From assembly GCA_036307445.1 (NCBI GenBank), contig JAXJXP010000007.1, positions 10,288 through 74,287 on the forward strand: a stretch of 64,000 nucleotides of DNA, given 5' to 3'. A model generated the notes under the pieces. The model was not told the DNA's origin, did no database searches, and was given only the letters and a program-made list of their open reading frames with translations. Source of the DNA: HGM11525 sp036307445. Its GTDB lineage: Bacteria > Bacillota > Clostridia > UBA1381. Position numbers and translations under genes: made by a program. Below are positions 1 through 7,733 of the stretch, piece by piece. The first letter of the stretch is position 1, and each line of letters begins with the position of its first letter.

Positions 1-1
1 T

Positions 2-607
2 GAGCTTCAGGCTGATGCAGACGTATTTACAAAGTCTGAAGAAACATATGTAAATGCAGCAAACACTCTTGCACTTGCAGTTGACGCTGCAAATGTAGTT
101 AATAAAGACGGAAGCAGCTTTGAGGGTGATATTGACGGCAAGGAGATTATTGCCATCTACGGTATTACAACAAGAAGCATTCCCCCGATGGCAGTTCCTG
201 AGAAGGTAATCGTTCTCGGCGATGCAGGTGCTATGCCTGAGGAGGTTCTTCCTGCTGAAACTGCAACAGAGGCTATGGTTGGCGATAAGAAGTTTGAAAT
301 TGTTGAAAAAGAAGGCGTTGATATGTTGCCTGTAAGAGCAGTTTCTGAGGCACTTGGTCTTGAAGTTAACTGGGACAGCAATTTTAATGCAGTAACAATC
401 GGTACAGTTCCCATGGGTGTAAACTTCCAGATTGGAACAAACGTGTACAACAAGGCAAGAATGACTCCGTTCCAGCTTGAATCAGCTCCTATTGCTGAAC
501 AGACTCCTGCAGGCGGTGTAACATATGTACCTGTAAGCTTCTTTACAGATGTACTTGATTGCACAGCAGAGATTGCTGACGGTGTTATGACACTTACAAG
601 AGCGTAA
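2..607 (+). CDS. Stalk-domain (copper amine oxidase N-terminal-like) protein, 3' part
   Basis: The reading frame is open from the left edge, so the N-terminus lies outside the window. The last 90 or so residues carry the pattern LPVRAVSEALGLEVNWD followed by a hydrophobic beta strand and NAVTIG. This is typical of the stalk domain of the copper amine oxidase N-terminal family, which Clostridia often append to secreted or S-layer proteins. The family name does not imply oxidase activity. The upstream visible part (about 60 residues) is not recognised. The product is probably exported, but the signal peptide would be outside the window. A hairpin with a T-run follows 14 bases after the stop. 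Confidence 0.6.
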   Translation, partial: ELQADADVFTKSEETYVNAANTLALAVDAANVVNKDGSSFEGDIDGKEIIAIYGITTRSIPPMAVPEKVIVLGDAGAMPEEVLPAETATEAMVGDKKFEIVEKEGVDMLPVRAVSEALGLEVNWDSNFNAVTIGTVPMGVNFQIGTNVYNKARMTPFQLESAPIAEQTPAGGVTYVPVSFFTDVLDCTAEIADGVMTLTRA

Positions 608-620
608 AAAAATAAAATAT

Positions 621-655
621 AAAGCTGTTATGCAAAGAGCATAACAGCTTTTTTT
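621..655 (+). terminator. Rho-independent terminator of the stalk-domain gene
   Basis: A perfect 13-bp stem (AAAGCTGTTATGC with its complement), a five-base loop and a run of T residues directly follow the upstream gene. Confidence 0.85.
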
Positions 656-736
656 GTTATTTAGCAGTTTGTTAATTACAAAAGTGTGATGTTTTTTGGG
701 TAAACGGAATATATATAACTGAAAGGGGAGAGTGCG

Positions 737-1513
737 ATGCAAAAAATATTTGCTTTTGTAATGGCTTTGATTTTGTGCGGATGCTCTGCAAATGAGGTAA
801 TAAAAACTGGCAGTGATTATTCTGTGATAGAGAATAAAGGGTATGGATGGGGGCTTAAAAAAATACAGAATTCAGCACCTGAAGTTCCACAGTATATTTG
901 CGATATGCTTGCAGAAAATAATAGCGTATATATGGGTAGTCCGGATGAAAAAAAGATATATCTCACCTTTGATGAGGGGTATGAAAACGGCTATACAGCC
1001 AAAATTCTTGATACATTAAAGGAGAAAAATGTTCCTGCAGCATTTTTTGTTACAGGCGATTATCTTGAGCGTTCAGAGGATTTAGTGGCAAGGATGGTTT
1101 TAGATGGGCATATTGTCGGAAACCACACAATCGGACACAAAAATCTGCATAAGCTGTCTTCTGCTGAAGATATTGCAGCAGAAATATCTGCCCTGGAAGA
1201 AAAATTTAAAGCAAAATTTGATGCACCTATGAAATATATGCGGCCACCCGAGGGAGAGTATAGCAGACGTGTTCTAGCGGTTGCAGAGGATATAGGGTAC
1301 AAGACGGTATTCTGGAGCTTTGCATACAAGGACTGGATAGCTGACGATGTAAAGGGCGGCGATTATGCAGTGGGTCAGATAATGCCCTATTTACATAACG
1401 GTATGATTATACTTTTGCACGCAGTTTCAGCCGATAATGCAGAGGCGTTGCCGATAGTTATTGATAAGGCGAGGGAGATGGGGTATGAGTTTGCGTCGCT
1501 TGACGAATTGTAA
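737..1513 (+). CDS. pdaA: PdaA-like polysaccharide deacetylase (lipoprotein)
   Basis: This is a NodB-fold peptidoglycan N-acetylmuramic acid deacetylase of the type that starts muramic-delta-lactam formation in spore cortex. Visible motifs are TFDEGYENGYT (residues 77-87, catalytic Asp region, as in PdaA rather than the usual TFDDG), the metal ligands HTIGH (130-134), RPPEGEYS (169-176) and LLHAV (226-230). The N-terminus is a short hydrophobic segment ending in LCGC, which suggests a lipoprotein. A GAAAGGGGAG ribosome site precedes the ATG. The length of 258 aa fits the family. Presence of the gene hints at spore formation but does not prove it. The family call is secure; the specific PdaA role is inferred. 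Confidence 0.8.
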   Translation: MQKIFAFVMALILCGCSANEVIKTGSDYSVIENKGYGWGLKKIQNSAPEVPQYICDMLAENNSVYMGSPDEKKIYLTFDEGYENGYTAKILDTLKEKNVPAAFFVTGDYLERSEDLVARMVLDGHIVGNHTIGHKNLHKLSSAEDIAAEISALEEKFKAKFDAPMKYMRPPEGEYSRRVLAVAEDIGYKTVFWSFAYKDWIADDVKGGDYAVGQIMPYLHNGMIILLHAVSADNAEALPIVIDKAREMGYEFASLDEL

Positions 1514-1520
1514 TAGAAAA

Positions 1521-1544
1521 AGCAGGACCATTGGTCCTGCTTCC
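1521..1544 (-). terminator. Bidirectional hairpin between convergent genes
   Basis: A nine-bp stem (AGCAGGACC/GGTCCTGCT) with a three-base loop lies between the convergent pdaA-like and SCP2 genes. Read on the minus strand it is followed by TTTTTC, which makes a good terminator. The plus-strand T-tract is weaker. Confidence 0.7.
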
Positions 1545-2003
1545 TTACTTGGTAGCCTTTTTAACCACTTTTTTAGTTGCTGGTTTAACTGCCTTCTTCT
1601 CAGGTTCAGGCTTTGCTTCTGCGTTCTTTGCAGTGGATTTTTTTGGAGCAGCAGCTTTCTTTACTGTTTTCTTTTCGGGTGCTTTTACAACACCTGCTAA
1701 GGCAATGAAATCTTCCGCATTTCCATTGATGTAAAGTCTTCCGCTTTCGAGCGCTGTTGCAACAGAGAGCTTTTTGTCAAGAATTTTGTTAAAATCCTGT
1801 CTGTTCAAAGTAACATCTGCAGTATTATCACGGTAATCATAAGGTTCAACAAATAACTTACCGTCAGTAAACTGGATGTAAAATGCGCCGCCACAATCCT
1901 CGTCGGTCATATTGACCTGAATGGCAAACTCGTTTTTGAGATTACTGAGGTCTGCGCTATCGAACTTTGCTTTGATTTTTAAAAATGCCTGTTCAAAAGT
2001 CAT
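1545..2003 (-). CDS. SCP2 sterol-binding-domain protein with lysine-rich tail
   Basis: The first 105 or so residues match the SCP-2 fold: an amphipathic N-terminal helix, the FYIQFTDGKLFVEP strand, and the conserved region TADVTLNRQDFNKILDKK followed by INGNAEDFIAL. The family binds hydrophobic ligands. Clostridial members are usually about 110 aa and uncharacterised. Here about 45 extra residues follow, almost entirely Lys, Ala, Pro, Glu and Thr, with AAAPKK/KPATKK-like units that resemble histone H1 tails. There is no signal peptide, so a cytoplasmic location is likely. An AGGAGG site lies upstream of the ATG. The ligand is unknown. Confidence 0.7.
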   Translation of the reverse strand: MTFEQAFLKIKAKFDSADLSNLKNEFAIQVNMTDEDCGGAFYIQFTDGKLFVEPYDYRDNTADVTLNRQDFNKILDKKLSVATALESGRLYINGNAEDFIALAGVVKAPEKKTVKKAAAPKKSTAKNAEAKPEPEKKAVKPATKKVVKKATK

Positions 2004-2109
2004 AATATAATCCTCCTATACATTATCTTCCATATATTATATAATAAGTCGATTTATGTGTCAATATACATAAATGACAAAAGTATGCCCAATAAAACAT
2101 AATCGTTTG

Positions 2110-2160
2110 ACAAAAAAAGACAGCCCCGAGGGAATAAACCCCTCAAAGCCGCCCCTTAAA
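2110..2160 (-). terminator. Terminator of the rplU-rpmA operon
   Basis: On the minus strand a GAGGG/CCCTC stem, extended by several G-U and G-C pairs, is followed by seven T residues shortly after the rpmA stop codon. Confidence 0.65.
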
Positions 2161-2169
2161 TAGCTTAAC

Positions 2170-2424
2170 TTAAGCAGAGTAAACACTGCACTGCTTCTTA
2201 TCCTTACCTTTTCTCTCGAACTTAACTATACCGTCAATCTTAGCGAAAAGTGTATCATCGCTGCCAATGCCAACGTTGTTACCCGGATGAATTTTTGTGC
2301 CTCTCTGTCTTACCAAAATACTGCCGGCTAAAACCTTCTGACCGTCAGCGCGCTTTACGCCAAGTCTTTTCGATTCGCTGTCACGACCGTTTTTGGTACT
2401 TCCCATACCTTTTTTATGAGCCAT
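2170..2424 (-). CDS. rpmA: 50S ribosomal protein L27
   Basis: The sequence MAHKKGMGSTKNGRDSESKR followed by GSILVRQRGTKIHPG and DDTLFAKIDG is diagnostic of L27, which sits near the peptidyl-transferase centre. The ATG at 2424 is chosen because a GAGGTG site lies six bases upstream; the longer reading would start inside that site. Unlike typical Firmicutes L27, it has no cleavable N-terminal extension and starts directly at the mature N-terminus. No prp protease gene lies between it and rplU. It is cotranscribed with rplU. Confidence 0.95.
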   Translation of the reverse strand: MAHKKGMGSTKNGRDSESKRLGVKRADGQKVLAGSILVRQRGTKIHPGNNVGIGSDDTLFAKIDGIVKFERKGKDKKQCSVYSA

Positions 2425-2461
2425 TAAAAACACCTCAGCTTTCCGATATATTTATGAAAAA

Positions 2462-2773
2462 TTATTTGTTGATTGTCTCGATTACAACCTTAGTGTAGGG
2501 CTGTCTATGACCCTTCTTGCTTCTCTCGTTCTTCTTTCTCTTCATCTTGAAGACGTAGATTTTCTTAGCCTTACCCTGCTTAACTACCTTGGCAGTTACC
2601 TTTGCGCCGTCAACTGTCGGCTCGCCGATTGTAAGAGCATCTCCGTCGGAAACAGCAAGAACTGTATCGAAAGTAACAACCTCGCCCTCCTGAGCCTCAA
2701 GCTTCTCAACGAAGAGTGTGTCACCCTCAGAAACCTTGTACTGCTTTCCGCCTGTAACGATTACTGCATACAT
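2462..2773 (-). CDS. rplU: 50S ribosomal protein L21
   Basis: The protein begins MYAVIVTGGKQYKVSEGD, contains the conserved GAKVTAKVVKQGKAKKI and KKNERSKKGHRQPYTKV segments, and is 103 aa, the usual L21 length. It binds 23S rRNA in the large subunit. An AAGGAGGTG site precedes the ATG. It is the first gene of a two-gene operon with rpmA, with only 37 bp between them, too short for the prp gene normally found here. It is driven by a perfect consensus promoter and has a roughly 85-nt leader that may be autoregulatory. Confidence 0.96.
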   Translation of the reverse strand: MYAVIVTGGKQYKVSEGDTLFVEKLEAQEGEVVTFDTVLAVSDGDALTIGEPTVDGAKVTAKVVKQGKAKKIYVFKMKRKKNERSKKGHRQPYTKVVIETINK

Positions 2774-2859
2774 TGTGTTACACCTCCTTATTATTATGAA
2801 GTCGCGCCCTCGTAGGTACTGCCGTCTGGCAGATTTACAACCTTACTCAATGCGGATAC
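2774..2859 (-). promoter_or_regulatory. Probable L21 leader (5' UTR of rplU)
   Basis: The transcript from the promoter upstream has a leader of about 85 nt containing the hairpin CTGCC-AGAC-GGCAG before the ribosome site. Firmicute rplU genes often carry an L21 leader RNA at this place. Assignment rests on position and the hairpin; a covariance-model search was not possible. Confidence 0.45.
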
Positions 2860-2865
2860 TTAAAC

Positions 2866-2894
2866 ATTATACACTTGTTTTAATTGTATGTCAA
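2866..2894 (-). promoter_or_regulatory. Consensus promoter of rplU-rpmA
   Basis: On the minus strand there is a perfect TTGACA and a perfect TATAAT separated by exactly 17 bases. Confidence 0.9.
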
Positions 2895-2964
2895 GCTTTT
2901 TTTAATAAATTTGTAGAATTATTGGATGTATTTTCATAAATATCAAAATTTTTTCGTAAAAAAC

Positions 2965-2994
2965 TTGACACAGAGATGTAAAATGAGGTATAAT
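2965..2994 (+). promoter_or_regulatory. Promoter of rpsU-yqeY
   Basis: TTGACA and TATAAT are separated by 18 bases. It is divergent from the rplU promoter, with about 70 AT-rich bases between the two. Confidence 0.85.
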
Positions 2995-3078
2995 ATTTGT
3001 TGTGGCACTATCACTTGAGATAAGGATAGTTTTTCCATTAAACAGCCGGAAATTGTTTTGCCGGAGGGAGGGAAACAG

Positions 3079-3252
3079 ATGTCAGAAATTCGTGTAAAAG
3101 ACAACGAGTCTTTGGATAGCGCTCTTCGCCGTTTCAAAAGACAGTGTGCGAAGTCGGGCGTTATGTCTGAGATAAGAAAGCGCGAGCATTATGAAAAGCC
3201 GAGCGTAAAGCGTAAGAAGAAGTCAGAGGCTGCTCGTAAGAGAAAGTTTTAA
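3079..3252 (+). CDS. rpsU: 30S ribosomal protein S21
   Basis: The 57-residue basic protein MSEIRVKDNESLDSALRRFKRQCAKSG..., with VKRKKKSEAARKRKF at the C-terminus, is typical S21. The ATG at 3079 is used because GGAGGGAGG lies just upstream; a longer reading would begin inside the leader. It is followed after 12 bp by yqeY, the standard rpsU-yqeY pair of Firmicutes. S21 takes part in initiation on the 30S platform. Confidence 0.95.
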   Translation: MSEIRVKDNESLDSALRRFKRQCAKSGVMSEIRKREHYEKPSVKRKKKSEAARKRKF

Positions 3253-3264
3253 TTAGGTGTAAAT

Positions 3265-3708
3265 ATGAGTCTTAAAGATAGATTGGCGCAGGATTTAAAA
3301 ACTGCTATGAAGGATAAAGACACCGTGCGTAAGAATGTTGTTCAGATGATTCGCGCTGGTGTTCTTCAAATCGAAAAAGACAAGCTAATCACTCTTGATG
3401 ATGAAGGTGTTCTTGAAGTAATTGCAAAGCAGTTAAAGCAGAGGAAGGATTCACTTCCCGATTACGAAAAGAGCGGAAGAAGCGATTTAATCGCCGAACT
3501 TAAGGCAGAAATTGGTTTTTTGATGGAATACTTGCCTGAACAGCTTTCCGATGACGAGCTTGCCGCAATTGTAAAAGCTGCGGTGGCTGAAGTTGGTGCA
3601 GTATCCGTTAAGGATATGGGCAAGGTCATGGCTGCGGTTATGCCTAAAACAAAGGGCAGAGCTGATGGCAGACGCATAAATGAGATAGCAAAAGCATTGT
3701 TATCTTAA
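3265..3708 (+). CDS. yqeY: GatB/YqeY domain protein
   Basis: This 147-aa protein begins MSLKDRLAQDLKTAMKDKD and contains VVQMIRAGVLQIEKD, YLPEQLSDDEL and the C-terminal KGRADGRRINEIAKALLS. This is the full YqeY helical domain related to the tail of GatB, the amidotransferase that corrects mischarged tRNA. Free-standing YqeY is widespread and its role is unresolved, although a tRNA-related function is suspected. It is cotranscribed with rpsU. A perfect 11-bp hairpin (3727-3750) follows before the tRNA gene. Confidence 0.9.
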   Translation: MSLKDRLAQDLKTAMKDKDTVRKNVVQMIRAGVLQIEKDKLITLDDEGVLEVIAKQLKQRKDSLPDYEKSGRSDLIAELKAEIGFLMEYLPEQLSDDELAAIVKAAVAEVGAVSVKDMGKVMAAVMPKTKGRADGRRINEIAKALLS

Positions 3709-3719
3709 ATACTGAAAAA

Positions 3720-3752
3720 TATCCGCACAGGTGAGTTTTCCCTGTGCGGATT
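3720..3752 (+). terminator. Hairpin after yqeY
   Basis: A perfect 11-bp stem (ATCCGCACAGG and its complement) with a nine-base loop sits between yqeY and the tRNA. The plus-strand T-run is short, so it could equally be a processing or pausing hairpin. Confidence 0.5.
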
Positions 3753-3756
3753 ATAT

Positions 3757-3831
3757 GCTGGTGTGGCTCAATGGTAGAGCAGCGGTATCGTAAACCGCAG
3801 GTTGGGGGTTCGATTCCCTTCACCAGCTCCA
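3757..3831 (+). tRNA. tRNA-Thr (anticodon CGT)
   Basis: The cloverleaf is complete: acceptor GCTGGTG/CACCAGC, D-arm GCTC/GAGC, and anticodon stem GCGGT/ACCGC around the loop ATCGTAA, giving anticodon CGT (reads ACG). The T-arm is GGGGG/CCCTT with loop TTCGATT, followed by discriminator T and an encoded CCA. Confidence 0.93.
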
Positions 3832-3843
3832 TTGAAGGTTAAA

Positions 3844-3880
3844 ACAGGGAACGCATTTTGCGTTCCCTTAATTTTTTAAC
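3844..3880 (+). terminator. Terminator after tRNA-Thr
   Basis: The stem GGGAACGCA/TGCGTTCCC is followed by TTAATTTTTT on the plus strand. On the minus strand the stem is followed by TGTTTT, so it may also end the convergent transporter gene. Confidence 0.75.
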
Positions 3881-3903
3881 TAATAATAGAAAAGTGTTAC
3901 AGT

Positions 3904-5658
3904 TTATTTTTTTGTTGAAAGCTGATACTTATCTTTGTAGAAAGAATACTTGTTCTTGAACTCATCACTGTCAGATTTGATGAGTCTGACACCCTCGTGC
4001 ATATTCAGGTTGTGATGGGAGGTTTCTATAATACAGCTTGCAATGTTTGAGCAATGGTCGGCTGTTCTCTCGAGATTTGTAAGAAGGTCGGACCATATAA
4101 AGCCAACATCTATTGTACAATCTCCCTGTTGCAGTCTTACAATGTGGTTTGCTCTTAGCTTTTCTTTCAAATGGTCTATAAGCTCTTCTAAAGGCTCTAT
4201 GTCAAGTGCAGAAGAAAGGTTGTTGTTTTCAAAGGCAGACAGCGCAAGCTCAGTAATTTCCTTTACCGCATCTGTAAGCACTGCCAGTTCGGCTTTTGCA
4301 TTGTCGGAGAATTTGATGCCCTTATCTCGAAGCTCCTCGGCAGACTCTAAAATATTTACGCTGTGGTCGGAAATTCTTTCAAAATCGCCTATCAAATGCA
4401 ACAGTCTTGCTGCCTCAGCACTTTCGTCCTCGTTAATGCGATGCGAAGAAAGCTTTACCAGATAGTTTCCTATAATATCTTCGTAATGGTCTGTCTTTTC
4501 CTCTTTGTAACGGATTTCCTCTGCTACTGCCGCCTTGTAGTCAAAGAGAACGTATATTCCGTCCTTTAATGCACTGACTGCACATTTTGCCATATCAATT
4601 GCATACTTGCGACAGGTATCAAGAGCAACTGCCGGAGTGAGAAGAAGTCGTTCGTCCAATTCGGTCTTTTCTTCTTTAATCTCGCTGTCAGGCACGACCT
4701 TGCATACGAGCTTTTCGAGTAATCCTGACATTGGCAGAAGAATTGACGTACACACTACATTAAAGAGAGAATGTGAAACTGCAATGCCGAAGTGGGTTGC
4801 GGACTGGTCTAGTATTGCAGGGGCGAAGATGCCTTTTACAATATACAAAACAGTCATCAGGACAACAGTTCCTATAATATTGAAGAAAAGATGTGCAAGT
4901 GCAACTCGTTTTGCGTTTCTGTTAGTACCGAATGATGAAAGAATTGCAGTTATACAGGTACCAATATTCTGTCCCATTATAATGGGGAAGGCAGCACCAT
5001 AAGAAATCTGTCCTGTTACGGTAAGTGCCTGAAGAATACCGACAGAAGCAGAGCTTGACTGAATTATTGCAGTAAGCACAGCCCCGGCAATTACACCAAG
5101 AATCGGGTTTTTGAACATTATAAACATTTGCCTGAATTCGGGTACATCACTAAGCCCCGAAACTGCACCGGACATTATGTCCATACCGAACATTAATACC
5201 GCAAAGCCAAGAAGAATTGTTCCTGTATCCTTTTTTTTGTTGGTTTTGCAGAACATATAGAAAATTATACCGATGAGGGCAAGTATTGGAGTAAACGAGG
5301 TTGGCTTAAAGAGCTGAACAAAGAAGTTACTGCTCTCAATTCCACCAAGGCTCAAAATCCAGGCGGTTACTGTTGTGCCGATGTTTGCGCCCATAATTAC
5401 ACTTATCGACTGTTTCAGGGTCATAAGACCTGAGTTTACAAAGCCGACAACCATTACTGTTGTTGCGGATGAGCTTTGAATAATAGCTGTAACGCCAAGG
5501 CCGGTTAAAAAGCCTGCCAGCTTATTTGTTGTAAGCTTGCCTATTATTGCACTCAGCTTATCACCCGCACGGCGCTCAAGTGCATCACCCATAATATTCA
5601 TACCAAATAGGAACAGGCATAATCCGCCAATTAGTGTCAATACATCAAAAAAACTCAT
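3904..5658 (-). CDS. Na/Pi cotransporter family protein with PhoU-like domain
   Basis: This 584-aa membrane protein has two inverted halves, each carrying the QSSSA signature (GLGVTAIIQSSSATTVMV and AVLTAIIQSSSASVGIL), the hallmark of the NptA/SLC34-like Na+/phosphate symporter family. After about residue 340 it becomes soluble and helical, like PhoU, with YEDIIGNYLVKLS and a conserved LHLIGDFERISDHSVNI segment. Bacterial members of this fused architecture import phosphate or act as phosphate-linked regulators. It has its own GAAAGGA ribosome site and appears to be monocistronic. Direct proof of transport is not available from the sequence. Confidence 0.85.
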   Translation of the reverse strand: MSFFDVLTLIGGLCLFLFGMNIMGDALERRAGDKLSAIIGKLTTNKLAGFLTGLGVTAIIQSSSATTVMVVGFVNSGLMTLKQSISVIMGANIGTTVTAWILSLGGIESSNFFVQLFKPTSFTPILALIGIIFYMFCKTNKKKDTGTILLGFAVLMFGMDIMSGAVSGLSDVPEFRQMFIMFKNPILGVIAGAVLTAIIQSSSASVGILQALTVTGQISYGAAFPIIMGQNIGTCITAILSSFGTNRNAKRVALAHLFFNIIGTVVLMTVLYIVKGIFAPAILDQSATHFGIAVSHSLFNVVCTSILLPMSGLLEKLVCKVVPDSEIKEEKTELDERLLLTPAVALDTCRKYAIDMAKCAVSALKDGIYVLFDYKAAVAEEIRYKEEKTDHYEDIIGNYLVKLSSHRINEDESAEAARLLHLIGDFERISDHSVNILESAEELRDKGIKFSDNAKAELAVLTDAVKEITELALSAFENNNLSSALDIEPLEELIDHLKEKLRANHIVRLQQGDCTIDVGFIWSDLLTNLERTADHCSNIASCIIETSHHNLNMHEGVRLIKSDSDEFKNKYSFYKDKYQLSTKK

Positions 5659-5751
5659 ACATTCATTCCTTTCTTTTATCGCTTGTGTTTTCCTACAAAA
5701 ATCATTATATCATCCTTGCGGTAAAGATGCGGTAAAGATTAGTATAAATAT

Positions 5752-5790
5752 GAAAAAAGCCTTAAAAACAGCAAAATGCTGATTTAAGGC
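5752..5790 (-). terminator. Terminator of the KdpD/KdpE-like operon
   Basis: On the minus strand the stem GCCTTAAA.../...TTTAAGGC encloses an inner CAGCA/TGCTG stem and is followed by TTTTTTC, shortly after the response-regulator stop. Confidence 0.8.
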
Positions 5791-5795
5791 GTTGC

Positions 5796-6503
5796 TTATT
5801 CGTTGTCGTTGTGCATTCTGTAACCGACTCCAAGTTCATTGGATATGTACTTGTTTTCGCCGGGCTTCAGGTTAAGCTTTTTGCGGATGTTTGCCATATT
5901 TACCTGTAGCTTTTTGGTACTGCCGGAATCGGAATAACCCCATATTTCACGGATTATAGCAGAATATGTAAGAACCTTGCCAAAATGTTCAGAAAGATAT
6001 GCCATTATATTAAACTCTGTTTGGGTAAGCTTTATTTCCGCTTTCTCAAAAAACACCTTTCTTGAATCATAGTCAATTATAAGAGGGCCTGTTTCGAATC
6101 TGCCGCCGTGCAGGAGACCGTAATCAGAGCTCCTGCGGCTTGTTCTTAAAATACATCTAATTCGGGCCATAAGCTCTGCAGAGCCGAAAGGCTTGATAAC
6201 ATAGTCGTTTGCTCCCATATCAAGAGCCATGACCTTGTCTCGTTCGCTTGTTCTGGCTGAAAGCACAATCACAGGGGCGGAGGATGTGGTGCGAATTTCT
6301 TTCAAAAATTCTGTTCCGTCAAGGTCGGGAAGTCCCAAATCGAGAATAATTAAATCGGGGATATGCGAGGCGAAGAGCATCAGCCCCTCTTTAACTGAGG
6401 ATGCGTTAAGCACCTGATAATTATTTGCTTCAAGAAGTGCCGAGACGAATCTTGTTATGTTCGCATCATCTTCTATTATAAGTATTTTGTATTTATTATT
6501 CAT
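5796..6503 (-). CDS. KdpE-like OmpR-family response regulator
   Basis: The N-terminal receiver domain has the acidic pocket EDD (11-13), the phosphoacceptor Asp55 in LIILDLGLPD and Lys104 in VIKPFG. The C-terminal winged helix (about 145-235) contains KLTQTEFNIMAYLSEHFGKVLTYSAI and the KdpE-like GYSDSGSTKKLQVNMANIRKKL followed by GVGYRM. The ATG at 6503 has GGAGGG five bases upstream and overlaps the kinase stop by eight bases, so the two are translationally coupled. The closest family is KdpE, which regulates K+ uptake. No kdpFABC genes lie in the window, so the target may differ. Confidence 0.85.
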   Translation of the reverse strand: MNNKYKILIIEDDANITRFVSALLEANNYQVLNASSVKEGLMLFASHIPDLIILDLGLPDLDGTEFLKEIRTTSSAPVIVLSARTSERDKVMALDMGANDYVIKPFGSAELMARIRCILRTSRRSSDYGLLHGGRFETGPLIIDYDSRKVFFEKAEIKLTQTEFNIMAYLSEHFGKVLTYSAIIREIWGYSDSGSTKKLQVNMANIRKKLNLKPGENKYISNELGVGYRMHNDNE

Positions 6504-7557
6504 ACATTCCCTCCTGCATATCAAGTGAAAATTTAAAAATCATTCCGCCTGATTTTGCTTCCTGTGCATTTATTTCGCCGCCGTGAGCCTTTATGATTGC
6601 AGAGCATACAGAAAGTCCGATGCCCATACAACGTTTTTTGTTGTCTTGTGGGATTGCTTCTGACGAATAACAGCCGGAAAATATATCTTTAAGCTTGCGT
6701 TTTTCTATGCCGCAGCCGTCATCTTCGACCTCGAATATGACCTTTTGCTCATCGGTATATATGTTAAGCTTAAGGGCTGTCATACCTTTTGCGTGTTCTA
6801 CTGCGTTGCCGAGTAGATTTATCAAAACCTGCTCGATTAGAATTGCATCGGCAAGGATAATTATAAAGTCATCGGGCATAGATAACTCAACCGCTTGCTC
6901 GGGATAGTTTTTTCGAAACTTAGTAAGAACTGTGTCAACAAGCTCTTCAAGCACTACCTCGGATTTTATAAGCTCAAGGTTGTTGCTGTCTATTTTGGTA
7001 ACGGATAAGAGGTTTTCAACCATTCTTATAAGCCACTGCGAATCCTCGGATATACCTACTAAAATGTCGGTCTTCATTTCATCGGAAAGAGTGTCGTAGT
7101 TATCGATTATAGTGGAGCTTGCACCGTAAATTGCCGTGAGTGGTGTTCTTAAATCGTGGGAAATAGCTCTTAGGAGGTCGGCACGCATTTTTTCACGTTC
7201 TGCGGTTATTCGTGCATTTTCGTTTTGCTTTAATTTGGTGGTAAGTGTACTTGTTACAAAGGTTACAAAGCCCATAATTACAGCGGATACTATGTTTGCG
7301 GGCATTGTAAAATCGAATGCAAAAAACGGGAATGTAAAGGCAAAATTTACCGCAAGAATACAAAACGGTACGGAAATGAGCCCGTATACGTAGCCTTCCG
7401 TTGTAAGAGCAATAAGAAATACTGCCAGAACAAAGAATAGCGGTATAATAGTATCGTCATATATGTTATGTATGACAAGACTCGTAAAGAAGGTTGCGAT
7501 AAGGATAACTGCAGTAACTAAAATATCTCTTAGAATTTGTTTTCTTTTTGACTTCAA
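6496..7557 (-). CDS. KdpD-like sensor histidine kinase lacking the N-terminal KdpD/USP region
   Basis: About four membrane helices (residues 10-105) of the DUF4118 KdpD type are followed by a HisKA domain with AISHDLRTPL (phospho-acceptor His134) and an HATPase domain with NLLGNAVEHA, DDGCGI and GIGLSVC. A TTG start at 7557 is chosen because GGAGGAGGTG lies six bases upstream; no convincing site precedes the longer frame. The cytosolic N-terminal KdpD and universal-stress domains of classical KdpD (about 400 residues) are absent. It therefore senses through its membrane region alone. It is translationally coupled to the regulator. Confidence 0.82.
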   Translation of the reverse strand: MKSKRKQILRDILVTAVILIATFFTSLVIHNIYDDTIIPLFFVLAVFLIALTTEGYVYGLISVPFCILAVNFAFTFPFFAFDFTMPANIVSAVIMGFVTFVTSTLTTKLKQNENARITAEREKMRADLLRAISHDLRTPLTAIYGASSTIIDNYDTLSDEMKTDILVGISEDSQWLIRMVENLLSVTKIDSNNLELIKSEVVLEELVDTVLTKFRKNYPEQAVELSMPDDFIIILADAILIEQVLINLLGNAVEHAKGMTALKLNIYTDEQKVIFEVEDDGCGIEKRKLKDIFSGCYSSEAIPQDNKKRCMGIGLSVCSAIIKAHGGEINAQEAKSGGMIFKFSLDMQEGMYE

Positions 7558-7649
7558 GCGTAGCACCTCCTCCTGTATTAACGGTATTATATCAAAAAGC
7601 TTTATGAAAAACAATAGCTTTATTAAAAGGTGAAATATTTATATTCTGA

Positions 7650-7678
7650 TTGAAAAATATGGTATACCGTGTTATACT
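7650..7678 (+). promoter_or_regulatory. Promoter of the ureidoglycolate-lyase-like gene
   Basis: TTGAAA and TATACT are separated by 17 bases and lie about 55 bases ahead of the gene. Confidence 0.65.
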
Positions 7679-7733
7679 GGTTATAAAGTCTTTATAAAAA
7701 ATATATCTATAAAACAGAGAAAGGTGAATATTT

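Noticed and set aside
3058..3078. Longer start for rpsU
   Set aside because: The extra codons include the ribosome binding site itself; the ATG at 3079 matches the S21 N-terminus.
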